From Methanothermobacter sp. (GTDB lineage: Archaea; Methanobacteriota; Methanobacteria; Methanobacteriales; DSM-23052), in the NCBI GenBank assembly GCA_030055615.1, contig JASFYN010000001.1, positions 479,364 to 543,363 of the forward strand: 64,000 nt of DNA, written 5' to 3'. The notes under the pieces are model-generated. The model was not told the origin of the DNA and ran no database searches. It was given only the letters and a program-made list of their open reading frames with translations. Made by a program: the position numbers and the translations under genes. Below are positions 9,181 to 20,512 of the stretch, piece by piece; position 1 is the first letter of the stretch, and the number at the start of each line of letters is the position of its first letter.

Positions 9181-10386
9181 ATGTTTAAAAAATTCTTAAT
9201 ACTGGTATTGTTTTTTGGACTTTTTTCCATGGTTCAGGTTTCAGCAGCCAATATAGAAATCATATATAATGGGACTGGGGGAAATGTCACAGGGAATTAT
9301 TATATTAGACAATACACACCCCACCATCCTATAACCCGAGAGGTCATCACAGCAGCTAAAAACGGCACTCCAATGGTAGTATTCGGTAATGGTTCTGGCA
9401 AGAATGTTATGATTGTTGCGGGTGTTCATGGTAATGAATTACCTCCGCAATTAGCAGCTCTTAAACTCATAGATTATCTTGCAGACAAGAAGATTAATGG
9501 TACAGTTTATATAGTGCCATTCCTCATCCCATCATCAACAGTAACGTCCTCACGTTATTGGAATGGTCAGAATCCTAATAGTATAGCTAATTACAAGGGG
9601 ACGCCAACCAATAGGATAGTGCAAATTGCCAAGGAACGTTTAGTCCAAGCCTTGGGGGATTTCCATTCAACAAAACCCGGCGGAACTCCAGGAAAGGATG
9701 CTGTATTCTGTTCAAGAAAACCAACCTATGAAAGTTACAAGATAGCATATTATATAAGTAAGAACAGCCTCTCTAAACTGATAGTATATGAGAATGCTGG
9801 TTTAGAATATCAAGGAGCCCTAGAGGACGTTTGCAACCTTGGAGGCATACCTAGTGTTACATGTGAGGTTCTCTCCTCACATGGAACTGTGGCTTTGGGT
9901 AGTGTTGACAGATCATTTATGCAAATGATCCTATTACTAAAATATAATAATGTTATACAAGATGCGGTTTTATCAATTTCGCAGTTGGCTACAAGCGCGA
10001 ATACACTAAAAGGTTACTATGAATCCTATAAGAAATTACCTAACAATGTCACCATCAACAATAACTATAATATGGGCCAGGTATTGTATTTGTTCTGTAA
10101 AGCTACATTAAATATAAATAGTGGCAGCACATCCATGATAACTGTGGGTAATGTTGAGAATGCCATGTTATCATCTGGAAACTATAGTAGGGGGAGGATT
10201 TATAAATCGGAATATTTAAAGGTTGCAGCGAATATCATAGGCTTTATTAAAGTTTATAATCGTGCGCCTAATTATGCTTTTACAAGCCGTGGTAAAATAC
10301 CATTCCAGAAGCTTGTCTATATGTACAGTAAGATTCTAGGCTTTTATAGTGTCAATGGTAGGCTCCCAACTTACGTGAAGCTCTAG
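9181..10386 (+). CDS. Secreted AstE/AspA-like zinc hydrolase with pseudomurein-binding repeats
   Basis: A 401-residue protein. Residues 1-22 form a signal peptide (KK then a hydrophobic core ending SAA). The next part is a succinylglutamate desuccinylase/aspartoacylase-like zinc fold: HGNE at 83-86 and DFHS at 160-163 would supply the zinc ligands, and Glu229 in TCEV could be the catalytic acid. Residues 262-322 and about 342-401 are two pseudomurein-binding repeats (SISQLA..., [20 protein letters not shown]; second copy [19 protein letters not shown]). It probably acts on pseudomurein peptides outside the membrane. It converges with pyrI, overlapping four bases. Confidence 0.8.
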   Translation: MFKKFLILVLFFGLFSMVQVSAANIEIIYNGTGGNVTGNYYIRQYTPHHPITREVITAAKNGTPMVVFGNGSGKNVMIVAGVHGNELPPQLAALKLIDYLADKKINGTVYIVPFLIPSSTVTSSRYWNGQNPNSIANYKGTPTNRIVQIAKERLVQALGDFHSTKPGGTPGKDAVFCSRKPTYESYKIAYYISKNSLSKLIVYENAGLEYQGALEDVCNLGGIPSVTCEVLSSHGTVALGSVDRSFMQMILLLKYNNVIQDAVLSISQLATSANTLKGYYESYKKLPNNVTINNNYNMGQVLYLFCKATLNINSGSTSMITVGNVENAMLSSGNYSRGRIYKSEYLKVAANIIGFIKVYNRAPNYAFTSRGKIPFQKLVYMYSKILGFYSVNGRLPTYVKL

Positions 10387-10847
10387 AATTGGGATTCAAT
10401 TTCATCTTCGCTCATGAGCCTTTCACAGAAATGACACCTTAAAATCACGGGTTCTCTGTTGATAACATAGAATCGTGTTTTAACAGGTTCTCTCCTATTA
10501 GTTATGCAATTTGGATTAGGACATTTTAATATACCATGCACTTCATCGAGTAGGTGTACTTTCCACTTTTCCACTATCTCATAATCTCGGATTATGTTTA
10601 TGGTTGCCTTGGGTGCTATGAGAGCTATTTGATCCACTTCACTTGATTCTAATTCCCTATTTTCCACTTTAACAATATCCTTCGAACCATAACGTGAAGA
10701 TTCCATGTTAATAGCTACTGTAACCCTACTTTTACCATCTGGAAGACCTAGTATCTTCAAGACGTGCAAGGCCTTATTTGAGGTGATATGATCTATGACG
10801 GTTCCATTTTTTATCGGTTTAACTTTAAGTTCCTTGGGTTTTCTCAA
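10383..10847 (-). CDS. pyrI: Aspartate carbamoyltransferase regulatory subunit
   Basis: A 154-residue PyrI. The N-terminal allosteric domain includes NGTVIDHI and the conserved LGLP turn. The C-terminal zinc domain carries CPNPNC near residue 110 and CHFC near 137, the four cysteine ligands that join regulatory to catalytic chains. It mediates nucleotide feedback on pyrimidine synthesis. The catalytic subunit gene pyrB is not in this window. It is the last gene of the minus-strand run that begins at secF. Confidence 0.95.
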   Translation of the reverse strand: MRKPKELKVKPIKNGTVIDHITSNKALHVLKILGLPDGKSRVTVAINMESSRYGSKDIVKVENRELESSEVDQIALIAPKATINIIRDYEIVEKWKVHLLDEVHGILKCPNPNCITNRREPVKTRFYVINREPVILRCHFCERLMSEDEIESQF

Positions 10848-10857
10848 TCCGAACCCC

Positions 10858-12060
10858 CTACTTTATTATATATTCCATGAATTTAGCATATACTGGACGT
10901 GTTATGAAAACGCCTATGAGAACGCCTAGTACTGTTGTAAATGCGAAACCGGCTAACATTCCTATACCTGTAGCGCCCCTCGCGAAACCTACATAGGCTA
11001 ATGGTAGCATAGCAGCGATTAAGGTACCTGCAGAAGCGAATATTATGAAAAAAGCTTCTCGGATCCTGAACCTTCTCCTGCGCCTTTTTACTCTTTCCCC
11101 GCCGAGTACTTCATCTGTCATGATTATTTGGTCATCTACTCCAGTCCCTATGGCCGCTAAGATACCTGCTATGGCGGCCAAATCTATGTTCCATCGTATG
11201 ATGGCAGCAACACCTAGTATGAGTATGAGTTCTGCCAAGGTTGTGAAGAATATTGGGAGTACTAGGATGGGCGTCCTATAACGTGCGACTAGGATTATGA
11301 TAATGGCGATGATAGCAAGTAGACCAGCTATTAGGGCTCCTTTTGTGAATTCTCCTCCGAGTTCGGCGGATACGTTGCTCACACCAATAATTTTAACCTT
11401 TACGGGTAGTGAACCGGACTTTAGGAGAGTTTCAACTTCTTTCGCCTTTAATTCTGCGGATTCTCTTGTACTTTCAGCGCCTGTTATTGCAACGTCGGTC
11501 ACGGGTTTACCAGCTGCTACATCAGGTGATATTTCAGGGGAGGTTATGAGGCGATCATCCAAGTACATGTCAACCGGTGCTCCGGCTTTTCCCTCTGCAG
11601 CTTTTGCAAAACGTTTTGCACCATCAGTTGATATGCGGAATGGAACCTCCCATTGGTTCCCCTTTATTATGGGGGATTGTACGCTTACGATATCGGCTCC
11701 TGTGAGCACGGTCTTATTGTCGATTTTTGCTTCAAATTTACCTGGTGAACCAACTATCTTAGCCACTTCTTCGGGTTTTACCCCGGCAATTTCAATAATA
11801 ACGTTTTGGCTTCCGCTGGCCCTTACCTTCACATCTTTTACGCCGAAAATGTTAAGCCTTTTATCAAGTACACTGGTTATGGTGTTCATAGTAGCGGAGT
11901 CCACAGGTTTTTCTAATTGTATTTGTATGATCGATCCCCCTTTTAGGTCGAGGCCTTGTGGGATTCCAAGGGTTGCGATAGCTGCTAAACTTATCAGTAC
12001 TAATATGATGAGGATGATTGTCCTTGGTTCTCTTATGAATCGTGAAATTCCTTTTCTCAT
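10858..12060 (-). CDS. secD: Protein-export membrane protein SecD
   Basis: About 400 residues from the ATG at 12060, which has GGAGG seven bases upstream and overlaps the secF stop by ATGA. The layout is the usual archaeal one: a first membrane helix near residues 12-32, the DLKGGS motif just after it, a large extracytoplasmic domain, then five membrane helices with the GTGVDDQI motif. SecDF aids Sec-dependent export. Archaeal SecD is shorter than the bacterial form, as here. Confidence 0.95.
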   Translation of the reverse strand: MRKGISRFIREPRTIILIILVLISLAAIATLGIPQGLDLKGGSIIQIQLEKPVDSATMNTITSVLDKRLNIFGVKDVKVRASGSQNVIIEIAGVKPEEVAKIVGSPGKFEAKIDNKTVLTGADIVSVQSPIIKGNQWEVPFRISTDGAKRFAKAAEGKAGAPVDMYLDDRLITSPEISPDVAAGKPVTDVAITGAESTRESAELKAKEVETLLKSGSLPVKVKIIGVSNVSAELGGEFTKGALIAGLLAIIAIIIILVARYRTPILVLPIFFTTLAELILILGVAAIIRWNIDLAAIAGILAAIGTGVDDQIIMTDEVLGGERVKRRRRRFRIREAFFIIFASAGTLIAAMLPLAYVGFARGATGIGMLAGFAFTTVLGVLIGVFITRPVYAKFMEYIIK

Positions 12061-12893
12061 GATCTTGCCTCCAAGTACCATCTTAGTATACCAAGATTCA
12101 TGAACCATGTTGTTAAAATGTCAGCTGATAATCCGATGATAAGAACTGCAGCTATATTACTTAAAACTTCGGCTTCTGGTATTAAGAATACTGTTACTAT
12201 GTAGAGCGCGCTCATGGATGCTATTGCTGCTGCTGACATTGTTAACCCAGTCTTAATGGCTCCTATCGCCCTCTCGGTTATTTTACCTTTTCTTTGTTTA
12301 AGGACTCTTGTTGTGAGTAGTATGTCGGTGTCTACGCTGTAGCCTATTAGCATGAGGATCGCACCGATGGATGCGAGTGACAATGGAACTTTAAAGAGTG
12401 ACATGCCACCTAATGCGATTATTATATCGCAGGCTGCTGCCATTATAACTGCAAGGGATGGTACCAAGTTTCTGAAAACTATAAGTACTGTTATGGACAT
12501 GAAAAGGAAAGCGAACCCTACAGCCCAATAAATTTGGTTCATAGCTTCCTTGCCCAGTATTGGACCCACTGACCTGTAACTTTTGATCTTCGCCGTCCCT
12601 TTTAAGGCTCTTGCAAATTCATCAACTTGAATGTCGCTGCCCATTTGTACTGTTGCATCATATCCTTTAATTGAAATGACATTAACGTCTTTGATTTTTA
12701 GTTTTTCTTGGATGAAGGCTTTGAGTTCTGTTTGATCCATCTTTTTTTCTAGTGTTAATTCGGCGATGGACCCTCCTTTTAGGTCTACGCTTTCTTCTAG
12801 TCCATGTGTTAGTAGTATGCCAAGGGATGATAGTGTTATGATCAATGGTATGATTATAAGTAGTTTGTAGGATTCTAGAAGTTTTCTTTTCAA
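12057..12893 (-). CDS. secF: Protein-export membrane protein SecF
   Basis: A 278-residue SecF with an N-terminal helix followed by [11 protein letters not shown], a short extracytoplasmic domain and five C-terminal helices including the [11 protein letters not shown] signature. It pairs with SecD in the translocase accessory complex. The start codon is TTG, with GGTGA six bases upstream. The order secF-secD with a 4-base overlap is the archaeal arrangement. Confidence 0.95.
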   Translation of the reverse strand: MKRKLLESYKLLIIIPLIITLSSLGILLTHGLEESVDLKGGSIAELTLEKKMDQTELKAFIQEKLKIKDVNVISIKGYDATVQMGSDIQVDEFARALKGTAKIKSYRSVGPILGKEAMNQIYWAVGFAFLFMSITVLIVFRNLVPSLAVIMAAACDIIIALGGMSLFKVPLSLASIGAILMLIGYSVDTDILLTTRVLKQRKGKITERAIGAIKTGLTMSAAAIASMSALYIVTVFLIPEAEVLSNIAAVLIIGLSADILTTWFMNLGILRWYLEARS

Positions 12894-12907
12894 TATTATT
12901 CACCTTT

Positions 12908-13408
12908 TTATCCTATGGAGTATATTTTAAGGTCTTTTTCAGCCATGACCTTTAATGTGTCCTCTTTGATCTCGTGAAATTGTTTTCCACCCGTTTTTAT
13001 CGTGAAGGAGTTTATTATGCGGCCTCCTCTCGCTTTTATCTTTTCAGCCATCCTATCTATTACATTGTTTCCGCCTTGGCGGCTCATTGTGGCAAATAGT
13101 ATGACATCTTTACCTTTTAATTTTAGATTGTCTATTAGTGTTATTATGGCGGGTGCTGGTTTACCAGCCCATGTTGGGGATCCTATATATAGGAGGTCAT
13201 ATCCGGTTAAATCAATAGTTTCAGGTTCTATTCTAGTCTTTTTTTCTCTTATAGCATCTATGATTGATCCTATATTACTTAGGAGGCCGTATCGATCCTT
13301 CAGATCTTTTATTTCTATGGTTTCGGCTGATAGTTCATCGGCGATAGTTTTAGCTACAGTTTCTGTTTTTTTTGTTTTTGAATAATAGATGATCAGTGCC
13401 TTTTTCAT
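12908..13408 (-). CDS. Flavodoxin
   Basis: A 166-residue flavodoxin. The N-terminal FMN-phosphate loop is YYSKTKKTETVAKTI (residues 8-22). Residues near 75-85 (GSPTWAGKPAP) and 106-113 (ATMSRQGG) would contact the isoalloxazine ring. It is a low-potential one- or two-electron carrier. It ends 15 bases upstream of secF; no functional tie to export is evident. Confidence 0.88.
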   Translation of the reverse strand: MKKALIIYYSKTKKTETVAKTIADELSAETIEIKDLKDRYGLLSNIGSIIDAIREKKTRIEPETIDLTGYDLLYIGSPTWAGKPAPAIITLIDNLKLKGKDVILFATMSRQGGNNVIDRMAEKIKARGGRIINSFTIKTGGKQFHEIKEDTLKVMAEKDLKIYSIG

Positions 13409-13432
13409 AATTTGACACCACCATATTATATT

Positions 13433-14443
13433 TTAGGGGTGTACTGCTGGAAGGTCCAAGGATGTTTTTTCATCAAACCCGAACATGATATTCATGTTCT
13501 GGATCGCCTGGCCAGAGGCCCCTTTTACTAGGTTGTCTATTGCTGATATTATAACAGCTCTTTTGTTGTCATCGATTTCAAAGCAGCCTATATGGCACTC
13601 GTTAGAGCCTCTGACAGCGCTTAAACGTGGCATTTCACCTTCTTCTATTATTTTTATGAATGGTTCGCCTTCATAGAATCCGGAGTATATGCTTTCAAGT
13701 TCTTTGGGGGTGAGATCTTCTTTTAGAAATGTGTGTACTGTTGTTAGGATTCCTCGGATGACTGGTACAAGGTGTGGTGTGAAGCTTACATTTACTGGGT
13801 GTTCTCGTGATAATTCTTGACGTATCTCTGGTGTATGCCTGTGATCTGTCACGTTATATGGTATGACGTTATCGCTACAATTTGGATAATGGGTCACGCT
13901 GGTGGGTTTTATCCCAGCGCCACTTACACCAGTCTTGGAATCTATTATAAAAGTTTCGGCTAATTTTTCATATACTAGTGGCATGCAGGCTAGTATTGCC
14001 CCTGTTGGGAAGCATCCTGGGTTCGCTACGAGTTTGGCATCCTTTATCTTGTCCCTATAAATTTCTGGGAGTCCGTAGACGGCATCCAAGGGGCTTTCAT
14101 GTTTTATACCATACCATTTTTCATATGTTTTTATATTGTCGAATCTGTAATCACCGCTCAGGTCGACGACTTTTATATCTTGTTCTAGGATCCTTGGAAC
14201 GATCTTCATGGAAGCTCCATGTGGCGTCGCTGTAAATATAAGATCTGCATCAATATTATCAATGTCAACATCTGAAAATTCAAGTTCAAGGTCTTGGAGG
14301 TGTGGGTGCACCCTATTTATGGGTTTGCCAGCATATTTTCTAGATGTTGCGGCCACGATTTCCACATTGGGGTGTTTGCTTAGAAATCTTAAAAGTTCGC
14401 CACCAGTATACCCACTAGCTCCTATAATACCTACATCGATCAT
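13433..14443 (-). CDS. argC: N-acetyl-gamma-glutamyl-phosphate reductase
   Basis: A 336-residue ArgC. It begins with the NADP-binding [14 protein letters not shown] motif. The catalytic cysteine lies in NPGCFPTGA, and a GVSGAG loop and late-domain HTPEI/VPV.RGI segments follow. It makes N-acetylglutamate semialdehyde in arginine synthesis. The ATG at 14443 has GGTGG seven bases upstream. Other arg genes are not in this window. Confidence 0.95.
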   Translation of the reverse strand: MIDVGIIGASGYTGGELLRFLSKHPNVEIVAATSRKYAGKPINRVHPHLQDLELEFSDVDIDNIDADLIFTATPHGASMKIVPRILEQDIKVVDLSGDYRFDNIKTYEKWYGIKHESPLDAVYGLPEIYRDKIKDAKLVANPGCFPTGAILACMPLVYEKLAETFIIDSKTGVSGAGIKPTSVTHYPNCSDNVIPYNVTDHRHTPEIRQELSREHPVNVSFTPHLVPVIRGILTTVHTFLKEDLTPKELESIYSGFYEGEPFIKIIEEGEMPRLSAVRGSNECHIGCFEIDDNKRAVIISAIDNLVKGASGQAIQNMNIMFGFDEKTSLDLPAVHP

Positions 14444-14457
14444 TAAACCACCAAAAT

Positions 14458-14913
14458 TTAACAGTTTTTGAATGTTTTATCATCGAATTTCATGCTTTTT
14501 ATTTTTTTGATTATCTTGCAAGTGCTGTCGAGTGGGGCTTTTTTATATTTTTTCACTTTTTTAACTTCACATTTGAGACCCCTTTTTCTAAGTTCATTTT
14601 CAAGTTCTTTAATATTAAAGTCTTGGTCTGGGCCTATGGCTATAATATCAGGGTCTATTTTATGGACTATCTCAAACATGTCTGTTTCACTCCCAAGATA
14701 GGCCTCATCAACCGGTTTTAACATTTTAACAACTTCTAATCTCTGTTTTTCGCTTACAATGGGGATTCTTTTTTTTGCCCTTACAGTGGAGTCTCTTGCA
14801 AGGACTACAATTAACTTTGCATTTTTTCCACCGAGTTTTTTAGCCTCTTCTAGGAAGAAAATATGTCCTGGGTGTATTATGTCGAAGGTTCCAGTGGCCA
14901 TCACAGTTTTCAT
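14458..14913 (-). CDS. ribL: Archaeal FAD synthase (FMN adenylyltransferase), RibL type
   Basis: About 151 residues from the ATG at 14913, which has AGGTGA eight bases upstream. It is a nucleotidyltransferase with HPGH in the [17 protein letters not shown] segment. The C-terminus contains two cysteines (in STCKII and as the last residue), as in RibL of Methanocaldococcus, where two C-terminal cysteines matter for activity. It should join FMN and a nucleotide to give FAD. A glycerol-3-phosphate cytidylyltransferase is the main alternative, but the archaeal-type ends favour RibL. Confidence 0.82.
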   Translation of the reverse strand: MKTVMATGTFDIIHPGHIFFLEEAKKLGGKNAKLIVVLARDSTVRAKKRIPIVSEKQRLEVVKMLKPVDEAYLGSETDMFEIVHKIDPDIIAIGPDQDFNIKELENELRKRGLKCEVKKVKKYKKAPLDSTCKIIKKIKSMKFDDKTFKNC

Positions 14914-14928
14914 AATATTTTTCACCTA

Positions 14929-15645
14929 CTATGGGTCCTCATATTCTAGGGCTTCTTTGAAGTCTATTTTACCCTTGTATAAGGCTGATCCGATTACAAC
15001 ACCCCTTACACCAATCTTTTTTAAGAGTTCAATGTCTTTGATAGATGTCACACCACCAGAATATATGATGGGTATATTAACTGCTTTTACGAGTTCTCTT
15101 AAAGGTTTAATGTCCACTCCTTTTAATAATCCTTCGACGTTTACATTGGTGAAGAGTATGCTACCCGCACCTTTATTTTCAAATAACTTGGCCAATTCTG
15201 GGGCTTCTTTGGATGTTTTTTCTGTCCAACCTTTTATAACCACTTTTGAATCTTTGGTATCAAGGGATACCATTATATGCTTTGATCCATATTGTTTCGC
15301 TAGTTTTTCCACGATTTCAGGTTTTTTAATGGCTAGTGTGCCTAGGATCACCCTTTCAACGTCGAAGTCAAGCAGCTTCTGAGCGTATTTTAAACTCCTT
15401 ATACCGCCACCTACTTGTACTGGGATAGATAATGATTTAACGATCTTTTTTATAATCTTAAGGTTCGTCCCTGTTCCAAGGGCGCCGTCGAGATCGATCA
15501 AATGGAGGAGGCTTGCACCCATTTCTTCCCATTCTATGGCCATGGCTACAGGATCGTCTATGATAACTTGTTCTGTACCTGGCACGCCCTGTACTAACTG
15601 AACGCATTTACCATCTTTTATATCAACTGCAGGTATTATCAACAT
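14929..15645 (-). CDS. hisA: Phosphoribosylformimino-AICAR ribotide isomerase
   Basis: About 238 residues from the ATG at 15645 ([12 protein letters not shown]); a GTG nine codons earlier is possible but adds no family sequence. It is a TIM barrel with the HisA pattern: Asp of [19 protein letters not shown] in the middle, and YSGGVTS and [11 protein letters not shown] at the C-terminal phosphate site. It catalyses the fourth step of histidine synthesis. No strong ribosome site is visible for either start. Confidence 0.93.
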   Translation of the reverse strand: MLIIPAVDIKDGKCVQLVQGVPGTEQVIIDDPVAMAIEWEEMGASLLHLIDLDGALGTGTNLKIIKKIVKSLSIPVQVGGGIRSLKYAQKLLDFDVERVILGTLAIKKPEIVEKLAKQYGSKHIMVSLDTKDSKVVIKGWTEKTSKEAPELAKLFENKGAGSILFTNVNVEGLLKGVDIKPLRELVKAVNIPIIYSGGVTSIKDIELLKKIGVRGVVIGSALYKGKIDFKEALEYEDP

Positions 15646-15686
15646 CTTGTTAAAAGGGAACAACTTTATCACGGCTTTATGTTTGG

Positions 15687-16985
15687 TTATGCAATTTCTA
15701 TTATTTGCCAGGGAGTTGTGTCTATGCCTTTTTTGGGCTTTATTGCATCTGCGCTTAAGATAACCTTATCGCCCCTTTTAAATATTATGGGGGTTTCTAT
15801 TATTATACCATTCTGTGTGTTGAAAATGGTAAGATTTGATAATTTCCCATGGTTGATATGATATTTTCCATTTTTAACTTCTATGTCAATATCATTTGTG
15901 GTGTTATCTCTAAATATTATTAGAAGATGGAACTCATAGATGTCAGTGGTTGATATTTTGCCTTTTGTTTGTAAAGAAAGGCAAGTACCATTCTCACCGG
16001 CTTCAAAACTTATACTTGTAAGATCTATAGAATTATTAGACAGTTCCATTTCAGTTTCTATGGAATTGTCAAATTTTTTCACGTCATTTTCAGGATCTGT
16101 GAATATGATGTTTGAATTTCTGGTTACATTTATGGGGCGCTGGACTGAGAATAGTTCGTTTTTCTTTACGAATGATAAAAGATAGTATGAACCCCTTTTT
16201 AATTGGGACTTATAAGATTTTATCGCTGAGGCTTTAAGCTCTTCACTTTTTCCCGTTAATCGAAATTCAACCCAATTTTCTGATTTTGAAAGATAAGATG
16301 GTGGGGTTAAATAGGAATCCGGAAAATAAAAATGTGGTGTTGGCCATGTGTTTGATGGTGTATGGACAATGTAACCTAAGGTTGTGCAGTTGTAATTGAG
16401 TTTTGTCATGGCATATTCTACAAATCCACTTGTTACCCAATGATCCTCGTGTATGTCATTTGAATCTGGATAAATTATTATTGTAGGTTTGAAATCGTAT
16501 ATGACATCTTCTAGTTGTTTGGCTAAACTTTCACCAGTGTATGGGGCATTCAGATTATGTGAAAATTTATTTATGGAATGGGAGATGCCATTAGAATCCA
16601 CATATGGTTTATCCCAATTTTGGGTTAGGAGATGAATAAGTCCCTGTGGATAGTCAAGGAATGTAATATTATAAACTAATCCTAATTGTTTCATTGCCTT
16701 TAGACTTTCAGAGTGCCTTTGCCATGCTAGATTAAAACCTCCATTGGTTATAATAACCACTTTAACTGGTATATTGTGACTGGTGCAATATCTTATAATC
16801 CCAGCGGATGAAATGGCTTCATCATCTGGGTGTGGCGCTATTATCATCACCCTGTCAGATTCTTTAATGTAAAGTGGAGGATAACCTATGTTACCGTTTT
16901 GAATAGCAAAAATGTACACAAAATCTGAGGTCACTAATATTAATAATAGAGTTCCACTCAATAATATTATTATTTTAAGCTTCAT
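15687..16985 (-). CDS. Membrane-anchored PIG-L/LmbE-type deacetylase with extra C-terminal domain
   Basis: A 432-residue protein. An N-terminal hydrophobic segment (residues 4-28) should anchor it outside the membrane. The PIG-L domain follows: APHPDDE at 50-56 and HEDH at 179-182 are the usual zinc ligands. The last 150-170 residues form a predicted beta-rich domain I cannot name. PIG-L enzymes remove N-acetyl groups from GlcNAc-type sugars, so a role in surface glycan editing is likely. It is longer than the usual 220-270-residue family members. Confidence 0.75.
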   Translation of the reverse strand: MKLKIIILLSGTLLLILVTSDFVYIFAIQNGNIGYPPLYIKESDRVMIIAPHPDDEAISSAGIIRYCTSHNIPVKVVIITNGGFNLAWQRHSESLKAMKQLGLVYNITFLDYPQGLIHLLTQNWDKPYVDSNGISHSINKFSHNLNAPYTGESLAKQLEDVIYDFKPTIIIYPDSNDIHEDHWVTSGFVEYAMTKLNYNCTTLGYIVHTPSNTWPTPHFYFPDSYLTPPSYLSKSENWVEFRLTGKSEELKASAIKSYKSQLKRGSYYLLSFVKKNELFSVQRPINVTRNSNIIFTDPENDVKKFDNSIETEMELSNNSIDLTSISFEAGENGTCLSLQTKGKISTTDIYEFHLLIIFRDNTTNDIDIEVKNGKYHINHGKLSNLTIFNTQNGIIIETPIIFKRGDKVILSADAIKPKKGIDTTPWQIIEIA

Positions 16986-17303
16986 AATTTTTTTTCACCT
17001 AGACTATTAACTCAATTAATCAATTAATAAGCTTTTCTGTAGGAAATCAGGAATTGCGGGGTGGGTGGTGGCCATACGAATCATCAGTGAAGATAAGCAC
17101 AGAACAGTCAATTTCTATGAATCATATCTTGTAATGAGAGCGAGTTTATCCGCATTCTATGTAAAGGATTAGCTTTTTAGATTTTTAAGGGGGAATTGTT
17201 TCATCGTTAAATGGCTTAAATTTCTTCTTTCGAATGTTGAAGTTTATTAGAGTGGTGACATGCCTTTGGAGGGTTATTTCCATGAGAGATGGTGAAAATT
17301 GTT
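16986..17303. other. Gene-poor gap with possible decayed coding remnants
   Basis: About 320 bases lie between the deacetylase and DMT transporter genes without a full gene. On the plus strand a 35-codon frame runs from GTG 17065 to a stop at 17172, containing NFYESYLVMRASLSAFY. A GGAGGG at 17268-17273 stands eight bases before an ATG at 17282 that opens only 13 codons (stop at 17323). I recognise neither. A strong ribosome site before so short a frame suggests a decayed gene or a tiny peptide. Confidence 0.3.
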
Positions 17304-18209
17304 TTAATCGTAGTATAGTATGAAAATTCCAAAGATCATGATAAAACCAGAAGCAAGTTGAAAAACCCCGAACGGCTCTTTGAGGATTAAAAATGCGAAT
17401 AACGCTCCAAATAATGAAGATAGTGGGAATAATGAGCCCACTCTTGTTGATCCTATCTGTCTGAGGGCGAAATAAATTAATATGAAGGCAAATCCTATAC
17501 TAAATATTGAAACAGAAAATAGGAATGGTAACATTTTAAGTGGGAATCTCAGGCTCATGTTAAGGGATAATAAAACAGATGTTAATATTAGACCACCAAT
17601 GAAACTTTTTATAGCTGATATCCATATGAGATCTCTCTTTTTGCTGAGGAATTTACTTAATACAGTGTCGAGACTCCAAAAAAATGCCGCTCCGATAACG
17701 AGGAGATTACCTTTAATATTCTGGGTTAAAATTATATGATGGAATTTCCCATTAGTTGTTATTGACAATGCACCTAGGATTAATAGGAGAATGCCTAAAA
17801 GATCCTTCAATTTTAAAGATTCTTTGAATATAATTAAACTCATCAATATTATGAAGAAAACTTCAATATTTAAAAGGAGCGCCGAATTCACGGCGCTGGT
17901 TTCGCTAAGACCTTTAAGAAAGAGTAATGGGGCTATGGCAGAACTTGAAACGGCTGTCACAACTAAGATGAGATAATCGGAGGGTTTTATGAACACTTCA
18001 CCATCCTTTTCACGATTGAGCATATTCAATATAAGATTCTTTAAGGGTGATTGTCTTATCAAAAATAGGAAGATCCCTGCTATAAGATAAGTTAAAGCCC
18101 CGATTAAAATGGGGTTCATTTCACTGACCATAATCTTATTAAGGGGTGCTGATAAGCCGAAGAAGATGGTGGCGAAGATTACGCTCACATAACCCCAGAA
18201 ACGTTTCAT
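17304..18209 (-). CDS. EamA/DMT-family transporter
   Basis: A 301-residue membrane protein with ten predicted helices in two EamA repeats (about residues 5-140 and 165-300). The first repeat includes FGLSAPLNKIM and the second FFWSLDTVLSKFL, and both end in the conserved Gly/Pro-containing helix pair. Such proteins export metabolites or take up small solutes; the substrate cannot be read from sequence. Confidence 0.85.
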   Translation of the reverse strand: MKRFWGYVSVIFATIFFGLSAPLNKIMVSEMNPILIGALTYLIAGIFLFLIRQSPLKNLILNMLNREKDGEVFIKPSDYLILVVTAVSSSAIAPLLFLKGLSETSAVNSALLLNIEVFFIILMSLIIFKESLKLKDLLGILLLILGALSITTNGKFHHIILTQNIKGNLLVIGAAFFWSLDTVLSKFLSKKRDLIWISAIKSFIGGLILTSVLLSLNMSLRFPLKMLPFLFSVSIFSIGFAFILIYFALRQIGSTRVGSLFPLSSLFGALFAFLILKEPFGVFQLASGFIMIFGIFILYYD

Positions 18210-18291
18210 TAATTAGCCTCCAAAACTTTGAACATTAACATCATAATGTGTATAAAGTTTATAAAATTTTAGGGTGGGGGTTGATACAAAT

Positions 18292-19101
18292 ATGAAGAAA
18301 ATAGCATTGAAAATAGCATACATAGGCACGCGCTTTTATGGATTCCAAAGGCAGCCGGACCTACCCACGGTTGAAGGAGAGCTTATAAGCGCATTAAAAG
18401 AGGCTGGTCTCATTGAGGATCCGAAGGATGCTAGATTCCAAGCTGCTGGCAGAACAGATAAGGGTGTGCATTCACTTGGTAATGTTGTGACATTTTTCAC
18501 ACCATATGATGTCCATGTGAATCAAATTAATGATATTCTGCCACGTGACATTAAAGTATTGGCAAGTGCCTCTGTATACTATGGATTCAAGGTAAGATAC
18601 CCCATTAGAAGATATTATCGTTATATATTATTTGATGATGATCTTGACTTAGAACTTATGCGTTTAGCGGCTTCCAAATTTGAAGGAACACATGATTTCA
18701 CGAATTTCTCCAAGAGGATTGAAAGAAACCCTATAAGGAGGATAGAGTCTGTTAAAATCCAAGAAGATGATGATTATTATCTTATCGACGTGGTTGGTGA
18801 AAGTTTCTTATGGCAGATGGTTAGGAAAATGGTGAAGGTCATCGCTGATGTTGGAAAAGGGGAAATCGAAGCAGAAAAGGTTGATGAATTACTCAACCCA
18901 AAAGAAAGAATCTATATAGAACCAATGCCACCAGAAAACCTTATTTTAATGGGACTCGAATATGGGGTTAAAATCAGATTCAAAGAAGATGAGTATGCAA
19001 TATCCTCATTCAGATCAATGTTGGAAGAAGAATTCTTAGAATATAAGAGGGCATCTATTGTTAGAAAAGTGATGAGGGATACCCTTATAACCTTCAAATA
19101 A
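18292..19101 (+). CDS. truA: tRNA pseudouridine(38-40) synthase
   Basis: About 269 residues from the ATG at 18292, chosen because GGGGGTTGAT lies just upstream; a GTG at 18274 falls next to that site. The catalytic aspartate is in AGRTDKGVHS near residue 60. FEGTHDFTNFS and SFLWQMVRKMV follow as in other TruA proteins. It modifies uridines 38-40 in the tRNA anticodon arm. It heads a plus-strand run that continues into DUF460 after about 70 bases. Confidence 0.93.
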   Translation: MKKIALKIAYIGTRFYGFQRQPDLPTVEGELISALKEAGLIEDPKDARFQAAGRTDKGVHSLGNVVTFFTPYDVHVNQINDILPRDIKVLASASVYYGFKVRYPIRRYYRYILFDDDLDLELMRLAASKFEGTHDFTNFSKRIERNPIRRIESVKIQEDDDYYLIDVVGESFLWQMVRKMVKVIADVGKGEIEAEKVDELLNPKERIYIEPMPPENLILMGLEYGVKIRFKEDEYAISSFRSMLEEEFLEYKRASIVRKVMRDTLITFK

Positions 19102-19169
19102 TATTATAAACAAAAACAATAATGTGAACAACCTTATGTTGGTACTTGTCGGCCAATTTAAAAGAGTAA

Positions 19170-20498
19170 TTGGAGGATGATAAATTAAAAACTAATGGTG
19201 TTAAATCTCCCATTATAGTAGGCTTAGACCCTGGTTTAACCGTGGGCATTGCCATTTTAAACCTTAGAGGAGATCTTGTACACATTAATAGTATAAAAGA
19301 GGCCTCACATGCAGAGGTTATCATGGAAATTATGGATAAGGGTAAGGCTATTGTAGTCGGTTCTGATGTCCATCCACCACCCAAGATGGTTAAAAAGATT
19401 GCAACAACATTGAATTCTAGATTGTATACTCCAGAGAGGATATTTTCTGTGGCTTCGAAGAATGAACTTGTTAACACATTCTTAATGGAGAAAAAGTTGG
19501 ATATTTCATTAGATGCACATGAAAGGGATGCCCTCGCAGCTGCGATCAAAACATATAGACACTATGAAAACAAGCTAAGACAAGTGGAATCTCGTCTTAC
19601 ACGTTTAGATATTAACGAGAGGGAACTTGATGAAATAAAGGGACTAGTGATCAAAGGTACCCCAATAACTAACGCCATAAAGAAAATCAGAAGACCAAAA
19701 GGTGTCGAGAAAATAACAGAAAAACCTGATATCAGAAAAAGACCAAAAGAGGATTTAGATGAATTGTCAGAATTAAAAAAGCGAATTAAATTACAGGAAA
19801 GGAAAATTGAACACCAGAAGCTTTTAATAAACAAGATTAAACGACAAAATAGGATATTAAGGAATAAGTTGCGAAGACAAAAAAGAGAAAATCTCAACTT
19901 AAAAAAGAAAATTGAAAGATTACATTATGAATACTCAAAGGACATCCTTCTAAATAAAGAATTATCATCAAAGATAAAGCTGATAAAAAAATTACAGGAA
20001 AAATATAACAAAGAAAAAAATCTAAGGGAAAACCTAGAGAGGAACATAAATTCACTATTAGAAATGAAGGAGTTCGAAGATAAAGGTGAAAAGCTCCCTG
20101 TAAAAATTGTGAAATCATTCACCAAAGAAGGTATAAAAGAAGCTTGTCAACAATGGAAAATAAAAAAGGATGATTTGATCCTCCTATACAATGCCAAGGG
20201 TGGAGGCTCCCAAACTGCGAAAATACTCACCAAATTAGCCCCAAGGGCAATAATAACAAGGGAAAACATGTCGCACCAAGCCCTCGGAATATTCGAGGAT
20301 AAAGAAATCCCAGTAATCTCAGAGGAAAACCTATCACTTGAAATCCGTGAGAATTTCGCCCTAGTCAAGGCCAAAGATCTTGAAAAGGAAATAGAAAAAT
20401 GGAAGAAAAAAATAATGGAAAAAAGAAGAAAAAAAGAAAAACAAAAACTTTGGAAGATAATAGATGAATACAGGGCTAAAAGGCGGAGAAAACATTAA
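19170..20498 (+). CDS. DUF460 family protein (RNase H-like domain plus coiled coil)
   Basis: A 442-residue protein. Residues 15-130 form an RNase H-like fold beginning [13 protein letters not shown], with [11 protein letters not shown] near its end. The middle (about 190-310) is a long charged coiled coil. The C-terminal part is a second alpha/beta segment followed by a Lys/Arg-rich tail. DUF460 is an archaeal family related to the RuvC/YqgF fold; its role in nucleic acid processing is unproven. The start is a TTG directly after an in-frame stop, with only a weak AGAG before it. Confidence 0.8.
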   Translation: MEDDKLKTNGVKSPIIVGLDPGLTVGIAILNLRGDLVHINSIKEASHAEVIMEIMDKGKAIVVGSDVHPPPKMVKKIATTLNSRLYTPERIFSVASKNELVNTFLMEKKLDISLDAHERDALAAAIKTYRHYENKLRQVESRLTRLDINERELDEIKGLVIKGTPITNAIKKIRRPKGVEKITEKPDIRKRPKEDLDELSELKKRIKLQERKIEHQKLLINKIKRQNRILRNKLRRQKRENLNLKKKIERLHYEYSKDILLNKELSSKIKLIKKLQEKYNKEKNLRENLERNINSLLEMKEFEDKGEKLPVKIVKSFTKEGIKEACQQWKIKKDDLILLYNAKGGGSQTAKILTKLAPRAIITRENMSHQALGIFEDKEIPVISEENLSLEIRENFALVKAKDLEKEIEKWKKKIMEKRRKKEKQKLWKIIDEYRAKRRRKH

Positions 20499-20512
20499 AG
20501 AGAGTGGATTGT

